Part shown: piece after piece, positions 17,530-25,811 of the stretch
Layout of the letters: each line of letters opens with the position of its first letter
Numbering within the stretch: the first letter of the stretch is position 1
Assembly: GCF_001811425.1 (NCBI RefSeq)
Contig: NZ_KV804685.1
Span: forward strand, 135,629 to 199,628
Direction: 5' to 3'
Source: Peptoniphilus_A sp001811425
Lineage (GTDB): Bacteria > Bacillota > Clostridia > Tissierellales > Peptoniphilaceae
DNA: 64,000 nt
Made by a program: the position numbers and the translations under genes
The notes under the pieces: model-generated
The model's database searches: none
What the model was told of the DNA's origin: nothing
What the model saw: only the letters and a program-made list of their open reading frames with translations

Positions 17530-17558
17530 ATATCTTGCACAAGGCAGGATATTTTTTT
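17530..17558 (+). terminator. Terminator of the aminotransferase gene
   Basis: ATATCTTGC (17530-17538) pairs with GCAGGATAT (17544-17552) with one wobble, followed by a T run. Confidence 0.82.
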
Positions 17559-17671
17559 GTATAAATTTAATAAAAATTTGATTTATAATTAAGTTTTTGT
17601 TACAAATGCAAAAATTCTTTGAGAAAATACTTTTATTCCTTTATACTTTTTATGTAAGCGAGGTTGATGAA

Positions 17672-19966
17672 ATGAATAAAAAAAGAATTAGTCTTGTAAT
17701 GCTTTTATTTTTAATGACTATTTCAACTAATGTGTTTGCAGCAAATAAATTATTATTTCAGGAGCCCATTGCTCCTGGTGTTGTAAGGTACAAGTATGAA
17801 GTCACTAGAGATAAAAAGAATGCACAGACAAATGTAGTTACAGTTGATTTAAACAATCCCTATATAAAAATTAATACAGTTGCAGGTGGAGGAACTTATA
17901 CTAACAAGGCAACTGTTTCTCAAATGGCTGACAGAACTAATGCTGTTGCTCTTGTAAATGGAGATTTCTTTACTATGCAACTTCAAGGTGTGCCACTAGG
18001 TGCATCTATAATTGATGGAGATATGAAGTCATCTCCTGCAGTTTTGACAGACATTTGGTCCTTTGGCATTGATGAAAATAACACTGCCTTTATTGACAGC
18101 ACAAAATTTGTTGGAAGCGTAACTGCTCCCAATGGAAAATCTTACCCTATTGATGGATTAAACAAGACTTTTTACTGGTACCAACCATCTAAGGAATATT
18201 CTCACGAATCAAAAATTCAAATGTATAATTCCTTCTGGTCTTCAAAGTCTAGGGGAGATAAAACTGCTGGTGAAGTTCTTTTATCAGAGGACAATGTAGT
18301 TGAGCAAATTGTCTACAGAAAAAATATTGACATGAAAATTCCTGAGGGAAAGAAAATTTTACAAGTAAGCGGTGGATCTGAAAGATTTATGCGTGAAAAT
18401 GTAAAAGTTGGCGACAAACTACAAATTAATACTAATATTGAGCCCAATAGAAATTGGAAAATGATGATTGGCGGTCACGCCCTTCTTGTAGAAAATGGTG
18501 CTATAAAAAAATACACTAAAGATGTCAATTCAATTGGTGGAGTGAGAGCTAGAACTGCTGTAGGCATAAGCCAAGATGGAAAAACTGTCTACATTGTTTC
18601 TGCTGAAGGTAGAACTAATAGGTCTCCTGGACTTTCACTAAATGAGTTGTCTCAGTTTATGTTGGACCTTGGTGCATACAAGGCTATGAATTTAGATGGC
18701 GGCGGTTCTACTGCCATGGCAGTTAGAAATTTGGGAGACTTAAAGAGAACAAGAGTTACTAATCCTGAAAGAAATGCTGGCGAAAGAAAAGTTGTCAACG
18801 GACTCGGCGTTTTCAATACAACTACTAACACTGGCATAATTTCTGATGTAAAATTTGAAAGTGATTTAAACACAATTGTAGGAGAGCAACTTAATCTAAA
18901 ATTAAAATCAGGCTGGGATGAATTTTTAAATCCAATTGATATCAAAGATAGAACTTATACAGTGACTGACAATTCTAATGGAGCAAACATTCTAAATGGC
19001 TTGTCCTATCTTTCTTTGACACCAGGTAAATATAATTTATCTGTAATTACTGATAAGGGCGAAAATATTAATAAAGAAATTAATGTTGCAGACCTTTCTG
19101 CCTACAATAAATTTAATATTGACACAAAAAATAAAATTATCAAAAGAGGAATGACTTTAAGCCTTGATTCAAGGGGCGAATATAATGGAAGAAAAGTAAA
19201 AATTTCTCCTAGAGTAATAAATTATTCCTTTGAAGACATGACAGCTAGTGTAGATCCAAATACTTTTAATATTAATATTCAAGATTATGGAAGAAATCCA
19301 AAAATAATTGCAAAGCTTGGCGACAAGACTTCAACTCTTTCACTTTATGATGAAAATACAAAGCTCATTAAGATGAAAATCAACGATGTGAATTATAGCA
19401 TAAATGGCGAAGGTAAAAAAATGGATGCTAAACCATTTATCAAGAATGATAGAACTTTAGTGCCACTAAGATTTATCGTGGAAGCCATTGGTGGAGAAGT
19501 AAATTGGGATAATGACAATAGACTTGTCACTGTAAATAGTAAGGGTAAAACTATTGAACTTCCAATTGACTCAAAAACTATAAAGATCGATGGAGAAGAT
19601 GTAAATATTGATCAAGCTGCCATAATTAAGGGTGATAGGACTTTCGTTCCAATTAGATTTATTGCAGAAAATTTGGATATGGTTGTTAATTATATTAATG
19701 ATACGCGTGAAATTGAAATTTCTTCTTTTGAAGATAAAAAATCAGAGAATAATGCTGACTCGACACAAGTTCCTGATGAAAAAAATGCAGCGACTAACAA
19801 TTCACAAAAGGGACAAAATAATACAAAGAATACAAACAATTCACAAAATGCCAATGCTAATACCAATAAAAATAAGAATGCAAATAATTCTAATGCTGCA
19901 AAAAATGCTGGCAATGTAAGTACAACAAATAATGCAAAAGAAAATAATACAAGTTTATTTAATTAA
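17672..19966 (+). CDS. Secreted phosphodiester glycosidase (NAGPA-like) with copper amine oxidase N-like domain
   Basis: 764 residues. A signal peptide ends in NVFAA (about 24). The NAGPA/phosphodiester glycosidase domain shows ALVNGDFF, ARTAVGISQDGKTVYIVSAEG and LGAYKAMNLDGGGSTAM (about residues 85-380). Members remove GlcNAc-type sugars from phosphodiesters or act on exopolysaccharide. A middle beta-rich region follows, then a pair of copper-amine-oxidase N-terminal-like repeats with NDRTLVPLRFIVEAIGGEVNW and GDRTFVPIRFIAENLD (about 590-690), a common cell-surface module in clostridia. The last 75 or so residues are Asn/Lys/Ala low complexity. The ATG at 17672 with a GAGG site is chosen because the signal peptide begins there; an upstream in-frame extension lacks one. 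Confidence 0.87.
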   Translation: MNKKRISLVMLLFLMTISTNVFAANKLLFQEPIAPGVVRYKYEVTRDKKNAQTNVVTVDLNNPYIKINTVAGGGTYTNKATVSQMADRTNAVALVNGDFFTMQLQGVPLGASIIDGDMKSSPAVLTDIWSFGIDENNTAFIDSTKFVGSVTAPNGKSYPIDGLNKTFYWYQPSKEYSHESKIQMYNSFWSSKSRGDKTAGEVLLSEDNVVEQIVYRKNIDMKIPEGKKILQVSGGSERFMRENVKVGDKLQINTNIEPNRNWKMMIGGHALLVENGAIKKYTKDVNSIGGVRARTAVGISQDGKTVYIVSAEGRTNRSPGLSLNELSQFMLDLGAYKAMNLDGGGSTAMAVRNLGDLKRTRVTNPERNAGERKVVNGLGVFNTTTNTGIISDVKFESDLNTIVGEQLNLKLKSGWDEFLNPIDIKDRTYTVTDNSNGANILNGLSYLSLTPGKYNLSVITDKGENINKEINVADLSAYNKFNIDTKNKIIKRGMTLSLDSRGEYNGRKVKISPRVINYSFEDMTASVDPNTFNINIQDYGRNPKIIAKLGDKTSTLSLYDENTKLIKMKINDVNYSINGEGKKMDAKPFIKNDRTLVPLRFIVEAIGGEVNWDNDNRLVTVNSKGKTIELPIDSKTIKIDGEDVNIDQAAIIKGDRTFVPIRFIAENLDMVVNYINDTREIEISSFEDKKSENNADSTQVPDEKNAATNNSQKGQNNTKNTNNSQNANANTNKNKNANNSNAAKNAGNVSTTNNAKENNTSLFN

Positions 19967-19979
19967 TCTAATTAAGAAG

Positions 19980-20006
19980 AGGTCTCCTGAGGGAGATCTT
20001 TTTTTT
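19980..20006 (+). terminator. Terminator of the phosphodiester glycosidase gene
   Basis: GGTCTCC at 19981-19987 pairs with GGAGATC (19992-19998) with one wobble, then eight T. Confidence 0.85.
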
Positions 20007-20017
20007 GAAATAAAATA

Positions 20018-20040
20018 GGAACTCCCTTTCGAGAAGTTCC
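20018..20040 (-). terminator. Terminator of murC, possibly bidirectional
   Basis: GGAACT (20018-20023) and AGTTCC (20035-20040) form a short stem. On the minus strand it is followed by a T-rich ATTTTATTT, and on the plus strand by ATTTTTG, so it could act for both converging units. Confidence 0.6.
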
Positions 20041-20056
20041 ATTTTTGTCAATAAAA

Positions 20057-21439
20057 TTATTTTTCTAAAATCATTTCTCCAATTTTATAGACATCGCCAG
20101 CACCCATTGTTACAACTACATCATCTTTTTTAATATTTTCTTTGATGAATTTTACAATATCTTCAAAGCCTGAAATGTAAAAGGCATTGTCTCTGTGGTC
20201 TGAAATAGCATCTCTTAAAGCTTTGGAGTGAATGTCGCCATAATCTTTTTCGCGAGCTGCATAAATATCTGTGATTATTATTACATCAGACTCGTCAAAG
20301 GAATTGGCAAAGGCATCTAATAGAAGCTTAGTCCTTGTGTAGGTGTGGGGTTGAAAAATTGTGTAGAGTTTTCCCTTGCAGGCATTTTTAATTGCGTGAA
20401 TGGATGACTTTATTTCTGTTGGGTGATGAGCATAGTCGTCCATAATCTTTGTGCCCTTGTAGTAGCCCTTTTCTTCAAGTCTTCTTTCCACACCCTTATA
20501 GTTTTTAAGTCCAATAATTGCATCTTCAATTGGTATATTATTAACATAAGTTGCTGCAATAGCAGCAAGAGAATTTAAAACATTGTGTCTGCCAAGGACA
20601 GAAAGCTCAACATGACATATTTTCTTGCCCTTTAAATATAAATCATAAGTTGGGAAACCATCTTCTGAAAAATCTATATTTTTTGCTCTTAGATCTGCAT
20701 CATTTTTTATGCCAAAAGTAAAGACCTTGCAGTTATCAATTGGAAATAGAGTTTCAACATTTTCGTCGTCAACATTTAAAATAACATAATCATCTGCGTG
20801 AAGATTATCTACATAGCCCTTAAAAGTTCTTATTATGTGGTCAATGTTGTCAAAATAATCTAAGTGGTCTTCGTCAATATTTAAAATAATTTCTGTAGTA
20901 GGGAAGTACTTTAAAATATTTGCCTTGTATTCGCAAGCTTCAGTTAAGAATAAATTTTCATCACCAATTTTAATGTTGCCGTCAATGTCTTTTAATTGAC
21001 CACCAAGCATAATTGTTGGATTTAAATCTAGGTCTTTAATAATTTCAGTTATCATGGAAGTTGTAGTTGTCTTGCCATGAGTTCCTGAAACTGCAATTGA
21101 TTTTTTATAATTTTTCATAATTGCGCCTAAAAAAGTTGCCCTATCAACTAAGTCAATTTTTTCTTTAACTGCTGCCATGTATTCTTCGTTGTCAAAGGAA
21201 ATTGCATCAGTAAAAATTACAAGATCCATGTTTTCTATATGTTCTTTTTTGTGTTCATAGTAAATTGTGGCACCATTTTTTTCTAGCTTTTCTGTGTTAA
21301 TAGAAGGCATTCTGTCACTTCCATAAACCTTATAGCCCTTATAAAGCATGAGCTCAGCAAGGGCAGACATGCTAATGCCACCAATTCCTATAAAAAATAT
21401 ATTTTTATACTTACTATCATCTATATTAATTTCAAACAA
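20057..21439 (-). CDS. murC: UDP-N-acetylmuramate--L-alanine ligase
   Basis: Adds the first amino acid, L-alanine, to UDP-MurNAc in peptidoglycan precursor synthesis. 460 residues, normal. An N-terminal Rossmann segment IFFIGIGGISMSALAELM and the ATP loop GTHGKTTTTS (119-128) are clear, as are NIDEDHLDYF, LGRHNVLNSLAA and the C-terminal IFQPHTYTRTK. It starts at TTG (21439) with GGAGG 7 nt upstream. Single-gene unit facing away from spoVG; alr, which supplies the D-alanine needed later in the same pathway, lies 2 kb to the right in the same direction. Confidence 0.96.
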   Translation of the reverse strand: MFEINIDDSKYKNIFFIGIGGISMSALAELMLYKGYKVYGSDRMPSINTEKLEKNGATIYYEHKKEHIENMDLVIFTDAISFDNEEYMAAVKEKIDLVDRATFLGAIMKNYKKSIAVSGTHGKTTTTSMITEIIKDLDLNPTIMLGGQLKDIDGNIKIGDENLFLTEACEYKANILKYFPTTEIILNIDEDHLDYFDNIDHIIRTFKGYVDNLHADDYVILNVDDENVETLFPIDNCKVFTFGIKNDADLRAKNIDFSEDGFPTYDLYLKGKKICHVELSVLGRHNVLNSLAAIAATYVNNIPIEDAIIGLKNYKGVERRLEEKGYYKGTKIMDDYAHHPTEIKSSIHAIKNACKGKLYTIFQPHTYTRTKLLLDAFANSFDESDVIIITDIYAAREKDYGDIHSKALRDAISDHRDNAFYISGFEDIVKFIKENIKKDDVVVTMGAGDVYKIGEMILEK

Positions 21440-21562
21440 TTTACTTCCTCCAATTCTTTTTAATTATAACACAAATTTTTACAAAGAAAGAAATAATAAG
21501 CCTGTAATTAAATAAATTATATAAAAAAATTTAATTAATTTATTTATTATGTATCAGACTTG

Positions 21563-21571
21563 TGCTATAAT
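21563..21571 (+). promoter_or_regulatory. Extended -10 promoter of spoVG
   Basis: TGC-TATAAT at 21563-21571, about 30 nt before the start codon. The -35 region is poor, which fits an extended -10 promoter. In Bacillus spoVG is sigma-H dependent; I do not see a convincing sigma-H -35 here. Confidence 0.6.
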
Positions 21572-21600
21572 ATGGTAAAGAAAGAGAGGATGATACTTGT

Positions 21601-21912
21601 ATGAACATAACTGATGTAAGACTTCGCAAATTACCAACAGAAGGAAAGCTTAAAGCAATAGTATCTGTAACCTTTAATAATGAATTTGTGCTTCATGATA
21701 TAAAAATAATAGAAGGAAATGAATCTTTATTTTTAGCAATGCCAAGCAGAAGACTTTCTAACGGAGAATACAGAGACATTGCTCACCCTATTAATGCCGA
21801 AGCTAGAAAAGAATTGGAAGATGTAATATTTAAAGAATATTACGCAGTAAAAGAAAAATTAGATTCAGAAGAAATGGAAAAACCTGAAGCAGAAGAAGTA
21901 ACTGAAGAATAA
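21601..21912 (+). CDS. spoVG: SpoVG family RNA/DNA-binding regulator
   Basis: 103 residues, opening MNITDVRLRKLPTEGKLKAI with FVLHDIKIIEG and AMPSRRLSNGEYRDIAHPIN, the highly conserved SpoVG core. Members bind nucleic acid and act as pleiotropic regulators; despite the name they occur in many non-sporulating Firmicutes. The acidic C-terminus (EEMEKPEAEEVTEE) is a normal variable tail. GAGG ribosome site is 11-12 nt before the ATG, slightly far. Two tandem hairpins follow the gene. Confidence 0.95.
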   Translation: MNITDVRLRKLPTEGKLKAIVSVTFNNEFVLHDIKIIEGNESLFLAMPSRRLSNGEYRDIAHPINAEARKELEDVIFKEYYAVKEKLDSEEMEKPEAEEVTEE

Positions 21913-21917
21913 GATTA

Positions 21918-21942
21918 AGAGAGCCCTGCGCTCTCTTTTTTA
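21918..21942 (+). terminator. Terminator of spoVG
   Basis: AGAGAGC (21918-21924) and GCTCTCT (21930-21936) with a run of seven T. Confidence 0.88.
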
Positions 21943-21949
21943 ATAGAAA

Positions 21950-21988
21950 TACCCCGAAAACTTTTTATAGTTTTGGGGGTAATTTTTT
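21950..21988. terminator. Second hairpin between spoVG and alr (likely bidirectional terminator)
   Basis: A 12-bp stem with one mismatch, TACCCC-AAAACT (21950-21962) against AGTTTT-GGGGTA (21969-21981). The plus side runs into TTTTTT. It lies between the convergent ends of spoVG and alr; the minus-strand tail is T-rich but broken. Confidence 0.75.
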
Positions 21989-22002
21989 GGAATTTATTAA
22001 GT

Positions 22003-23160
22003 TTAATCCATCTTGCTTACATGGACAAGTTCACCATGTCTGTAATAATATTTTGGAAGTCTTCTGTTAAAGTGCGTTATAAAAGAAGTTTCACAGTCGC
22101 CAGAAAAGTGACAAATATCTCTAATTTTGATCTCTTCATCGCCCTGTCTTCCTACTAATACAACCTCGTCACCAATTTGGCAATCCACTCCAGTGGCATC
22201 AACCATCATTTGGTCCATGCAGATTAAGCCAATTTGCTTGCATCTCTTTCCATTTATGAGAACTTCAATTTTTTCTGATAAAATTCTTGGAAAGGCATCA
22301 GCATATCCAAGGGGAAGAGTGACAACCTTAGTGTCTTTGTCGCACTTATAAAATCTCTCATAGCCAACAGTTTCGCCAGACTTTACTTCTCTTATAGCTG
22401 CAATTTGAGCCTTAATTGAAAGAAATTCCTTTAGTCCAAATTCTTCAGGTAATTTTTCGCTATCTGTATACCCAAACTGTATTATACCAGGTCTTACCAT
22501 ATTGAGATCGTATTCTCTGTGATATAAGACAGAAGAAGAATTTGCAATATGTTTGTATGTAAATTTGTAGCCAAGGTCTTCAATTTCTTTTATAAAATTT
22601 GTAAAAGTTGTAAATTGTCTTTTTGTAAATTCTGGATCTGATTCACTGGCTGCAAAGTGAGAAAAAATTCCTTCAACAAAAATATTTTCAAGCTCAAATA
22701 TTTTTTTAACTTCTTTTAATGAATTTTCACCAGGAATAAAACCAATTCGTGACATTCCACTGTCAACAGCAAGGTGAAGCTTAGCTTTTTTGCCTAAGTC
22801 CCCTGCAAGCTCATCTAATTTTATTGCATCTTCAAGTGTATAAATAGTTAAGGTGATTTCATTTTTTACTGCATCTTCAAAGAGATGGGCTGGTGTGTAA
22901 CCGAGTATTAAAATAGAAGTATCAGAAAACTCTTTTTTTAATCTCAATGCCTCACTTAAAGTTGCCACACCGAAAAACCTTATGCCAAGTTCTCTTGATA
23001 CATAGGAAAGTGGAATGGCACCAAGTCTATAGGCGTCACTTTTAACAACGCTCATAATTTCTGTTCCTGGAGTAATTATACTTTTTATTTCTTTAATATT
23101 GTTTTCAAAATTATCTAAATTTATTTCAATCCAAGCTGGTCTTGTCAAAAAATCCTTCAT
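22003..23160 (-). CDS. alr: Alanine racemase
   Basis: Interconverts L- and D-alanine for peptidoglycan. 385 residues, usual length. The PLP lysine is K40 in VVKSDAYRLG, where most alanine racemases have VKADAYGHG, so the residues after the lysine are altered. The second catalytic base, Tyr, is in ETVGYERFY (Y267), and LGYADAFPR and CMDQMMVD are intact. The departures near the lysine are unusual but the rest of the fold markers are normal, so I keep alanine racemase; a related amino acid racemase is possible. ATG with AAAGGA; TATAAT at 23195-23200 on the minus strand is a likely -10. Confidence 0.92.
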   Translation of the reverse strand: MKDFLTRPAWIEINLDNFENNIKEIKSIITPGTEIMSVVKSDAYRLGAIPLSYVSRELGIRFFGVATLSEALRLKKEFSDTSILILGYTPAHLFEDAVKNEITLTIYTLEDAIKLDELAGDLGKKAKLHLAVDSGMSRIGFIPGENSLKEVKKIFELENIFVEGIFSHFAASESDPEFTKRQFTTFTNFIKEIEDLGYKFTYKHIANSSSVLYHREYDLNMVRPGIIQFGYTDSEKLPEEFGLKEFLSIKAQIAAIREVKSGETVGYERFYKCDKDTKVVTLPLGYADAFPRILSEKIEVLINGKRCKQIGLICMDQMMVDATGVDCQIGDEVVLVGRQGDEEIKIRDICHFSGDCETSFITHFNRRLPKYYYRHGELVHVSKMD

Positions 23161-23194
23161 ATTATTTTCCTTTCAAACGAGAATTTCTTTTAAC

Positions 23195-23200
23195 ATTATA
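23195..23200 (-). promoter_or_regulatory. -10 element of the alr promoter
   Basis: A perfect TATAAT on the minus strand preceded by TGTGA; no good -35 at 17 nt. About 35 nt before the alr start. Confidence 0.5.
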
Positions 23201-23231
23201 TCACAGTAGATGAATTTAGAAAATTTTTTAC

Positions 23232-23256
23232 AAAAAAAACTGCCAAGAAGGCAGTT
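23232..23256 (-). terminator. Terminator of the NCS2 permease gene
   Basis: On the minus strand AACTGCC pairs with GGCAGTT across 5 nt and is followed by eight T. Confidence 0.88.
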
Positions 23257-23261
23257 TAGTT

Positions 23262-24581
23262 TTAATATTCTTTGTCAACAAGTAAGATGTTTAATATTAC
23301 GGCTACAATAGTTCCACCAGAAATGCCTGATGAGAAAAGTGCGGCTATTAAGCTAGGAAGTTTCGCCACTATGTCAGGTCTCATTGTAATTCCTATTCCA
23401 ACCCCAATTCCTCCAGCTATTATCATAATATTTTTTGTAGAAAATTTTGCCTTGCTAAGAGCTTGCATACCTGAGCCAATAATTGTACCAAACATAAGAA
23501 TTCCAGCTCCACCAAGAATTGGCGTAGGCATAATGGAAACTAAAGTTGCAAATTTAGGGCAAAAGCTCATAATAATCAATATAAAGGAAGAATAGAGAGC
23601 GACCTTTCTTGATGCACACTTAGTAAGTGGAATAAGACCAACATTTTGGCTGAAGGTTTGAGCTGCACCTGAACCAAAGACTGGAGAAAGCATTGACCCA
23701 ATGGCATCAGCTCTAACACCACTTGCAATGTCAGCATCTGACAAGTCTACTTCGCACACCGTCCCTAAAGTTTTCATAACTCCTACAGTTTCGATTATTG
23801 TAACAAGATAGCCTGCAATAAAGGGAACAACAAATTTTAAATCAAATTTAACTCCAAAGGGAAAAATTTCTGGCATTCTTATCCATGGAGCTGCAGCAAC
23901 TTGTGAAAAATCTACAAGATTTAGTGGAATACAAATAATGTAGGAAATAATCATGGCTATAAAAACTGATGCCGTCGTTACAAAACCTCTGCCATAGTGA
24001 TTTATAAAAATTATAAGTAGGAAGGTAAAGACAGCAATCCCAATAAAGAGTGGGTCGCCATAATTTTCTGCACCATAACCTCCGCCTACCCAGTCAAAGG
24101 CAACGGGCATCATTGTAATTCCAATTAGGGTAATAACAGTTCCTGTTACAACTTCTGGGAAAAATTTAAGAAGGGGCTTAATAAAAAAGCTTAAAATCAA
24201 TTCTAAAAGGGCACCCATTATAGTTGCACCAAAATAACCTGCAAGACCGCCACCCATAGTATTTATTACCGCATTGGCAGGTGGCACAAAGCCAAAGTCA
24301 GTTCCCATAATTGTTGGAAGCCCTATACCAACCTTGGCGTTGCCCTTAAATATGCCCTTGGTTTGAATAAAAGAACAGATACCAGAGGCAAGTAGGGCAG
24401 CTGAGATAAGCACAGAAGTCTCGGCAACATTTGTGCCAGCTATAGCAGCAATACTAAGTGGAACTGCAATAATTCCACTAAAGGCAGTCAAAATATTTTG
24501 AAATCCAAGTAAGGAGGATTTTAAAAAATTAGGCTTGTCATCAACTTCATATTCAAGTTTCATTACATTGTATTCCTTCAC
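23262..24581 (-). CDS. NCS2 family purine/uracil permease
   Basis: 439 residues, hydrophobic throughout, with about 12-14 membrane segments. The family signature lies in GSGAAQTFSQNVGLIPLTKCASRKV (written here as key parts: FGSGAAQTFSQNVG and LTKCASRK), matching the uracil/xanthine/uric acid branch of NCS2. Imports a nucleobase with protons. Which base cannot be decided from these motifs, and no purine riboswitch or purine gene is beside it. GTG start at 24581 with AAAGGAG 7 nt upstream. Single-gene unit with a good terminator. Confidence 0.87.
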   Translation of the reverse strand: MKEYNVMKLEYEVDDKPNFLKSSLLGFQNILTAFSGIIAVPLSIAAIAGTNVAETSVLISAALLASGICSFIQTKGIFKGNAKVGIGLPTIMGTDFGFVPPANAVINTMGGGLAGYFGATIMGALLELILSFFIKPLLKFFPEVVTGTVITLIGITMMPVAFDWVGGGYGAENYGDPLFIGIAVFTFLLIIFINHYGRGFVTTASVFIAMIISYIICIPLNLVDFSQVAAAPWIRMPEIFPFGVKFDLKFVVPFIAGYLVTIIETVGVMKTLGTVCEVDLSDADIASGVRADAIGSMLSPVFGSGAAQTFSQNVGLIPLTKCASRKVALYSSFILIIMSFCPKFATLVSIMPTPILGGAGILMFGTIIGSGMQALSKAKFSTKNIMIIAGGIGVGIGITMRPDIVAKLPSLIAALFSSGISGGTIVAVILNILLVDKEY

Positions 24582-24665
24582 AATAAACTCCTTTTTTAAT
24601 ATAATTATAACAAAATGATTTTAGCACATAAGCATTTGTCATACAATAATAGAAAGGAGCAAAAA

Positions 24666-25028
24666 ATGTATTTATTTGTAGCCCTAGGTGGGGCCTTTGG
24701 TTCTAGTCTTAGATATTTTTTAAGTAACAAGATAAATAGTGGTGGAGATTTTCCCCTTGCCACACTTATAATTAATGTAGTGGGAGCTTTTTTCTTAGCA
24801 ATAATTGCCTTTTACGCTGAGAAAAATAAATTAGATCCTAGATTAATTTTATTTTTAAAGGTTGGATTCTGCGGAGGTTTTACAACTTTCTCAACTTTTG
24901 CATTTGAAATATTTAATTTAGAAAAGAATGGGAATTTAATACTTTCAATTTTTTACGCCTTAATTAGCATAATTTTATCGCTTATAGGAATTTACTTTGC
25001 AAGGTTTTTAATACTAGAAAAATTTTAA
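24666..25028 (+). CDS. crcB: Fluoride channel FluC/CrcB
   Basis: A 120-residue membrane protein with four hydrophobic segments that exports fluoride as a dual-topology dimer. GGAFGSSLRYFLS (8-20), the pore Asn in TLIINVVG (N37), and GFCGGFTTFSTF (67-78, with the paired Phe residues) are the family hallmarks. The ATG at 24666 has AAAGGAG; an in-frame extension to 24615 has no ribosome site. Only one crcB is present here (many Firmicutes have two in tandem). I do not see a fluoride riboswitch in the 84 nt upstream. Confidence 0.93.
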   Translation: MYLFVALGGAFGSSLRYFLSNKINSGGDFPLATLIINVVGAFFLAIIAFYAEKNKLDPRLILFLKVGFCGGFTTFSTFAFEIFNLEKNGNLILSIFYALISIILSLIGIYFARFLILEKF

Positions 25029-25046
25029 AATTAGAATTTAAGAAAT

Positions 25047-25095
25047 TTGTAAGAATTTTGTACGCTATTTTGTAATTATTATTTGCTATTATAAT
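25047..25095 (+). promoter_or_regulatory. Promoter of the two-component system with three TTGTA(A/C) direct repeats
   Basis: TTGTAA (25047-25052), TTGTAC (25058-25063) and TTGTAA (25070-25075) are spaced 11 and 12 nt apart, one helical turn each, just upstream of TATAAT (25090-25095). Direct repeats at 11-nt phasing are how OmpR/PhoB-type response regulators bind, so autoregulation by the downstream regulator is likely. Inference only. Confidence 0.6.
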
Positions 25096-25112
25096 GGCAG
25101 AGGAGGGATGTA

Positions 25113-25811
25113 ATGGATAAATACAATATTTTAATTGCTGAGGATGACAAGGAAATTGCAAGGTCAATTGGAATTTATCTAAAAAATGAAAATTTTAATA
25201 TTTTTTACGCCTACGATGGACTTGAAGCCCTAGAAATTTTTAAAAATGAAAAAATTGATCTCATAATAATGGACCTCATGATGCCAAATTTATCTGGCGA
25301 AGAAGCTATTATTAAGCTTAGAGAAATTTCTGTAGTCCCAATAATTATTTTATCTGCAAAATCAGAGGACACTGACAAAATTTTCGGACTAAATATTGGC
25401 GCTGATGATTATATTCAAAAGCCCTTCAACTCAATGGAGCTCATAGCTCGTGTTAAGAGCAACTTGAGAAGATTTTATGCCTATGATTTAAAAAATGACA
25501 GAAACTTTATTGAAATAGGCAGCATTAAATTAGATTTATCACAAAAAATTGCCTATGTGGGGGACAAACCAGTTGCCCTAACATCTATTGAGTTTAAAAT
25601 TTTGGAGCTCTTGATGAGAAATCCCAACAGAGTTTTTTCCATTGAAGAAATTTACGAGAGTGTGTGGAATGAGCCAGCCATGGAGGCAAAGACTGTTACA
25701 GTTCACATTAGGCGAATAAGAGAAAAAATCGAAGTAAATCCAAAGAAGCCAATGTACTTAAAGGTGCAATGGGGACTTGGATATAAATTTGAAGATTTGA
25801 GGCGAAAATAA
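25113..25811 (+). CDS. OmpR family response regulator
   Basis: 232 residues. The receiver domain has the acidic pair at D11/D12, the phosphorylated aspartate D54 in LIIMDLMMP, and K103 in YIQKPF. A winged-helix DNA-binding domain follows (VALTSIEFKILELLMRNP, then KTVTVHIRRIREKIE and the closing VQWGLGYKFE). Its stop codon shares one base with the kinase start (TAATG), so the two are translationally coupled. The wording of the output domain is near the VanR/YycF branch, but the regulated genes are not visible apart from its own promoter. Confidence 0.94.
   Translation: MDKYNILIAEDDKEIARSIGIYLKNENFNIFYAYDGLEALEIFKNEKIDLIIMDLMMPNLSGEEAIIKLREISVVPIIILSAKSEDTDKIFGLNIGADDYIQKPFNSMELIARVKSNLRRFYAYDLKNDRNFIEIGSIKLDLSQKIAYVGDKPVALTSIEFKILELLMRNPNRVFSIEEIYESVWNEPAMEAKTVTVHIRRIREKIEVNPKKPMYLKVQWGLGYKFEDLRRK

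Noticed and set aside
19632..19919. Alternative-frame ORFs over the Asn-rich tail of the phosphodiester glycosidase
   Set aside because: Products are Ile/Met/Lys runs caused by the AAT/AAC repeats; no start signals.
24582..24665. A fluoride riboswitch before crcB or a purine riboswitch before the permease
   Set aside because: The shared intergenic region is only 84 nt and shows neither conserved core.
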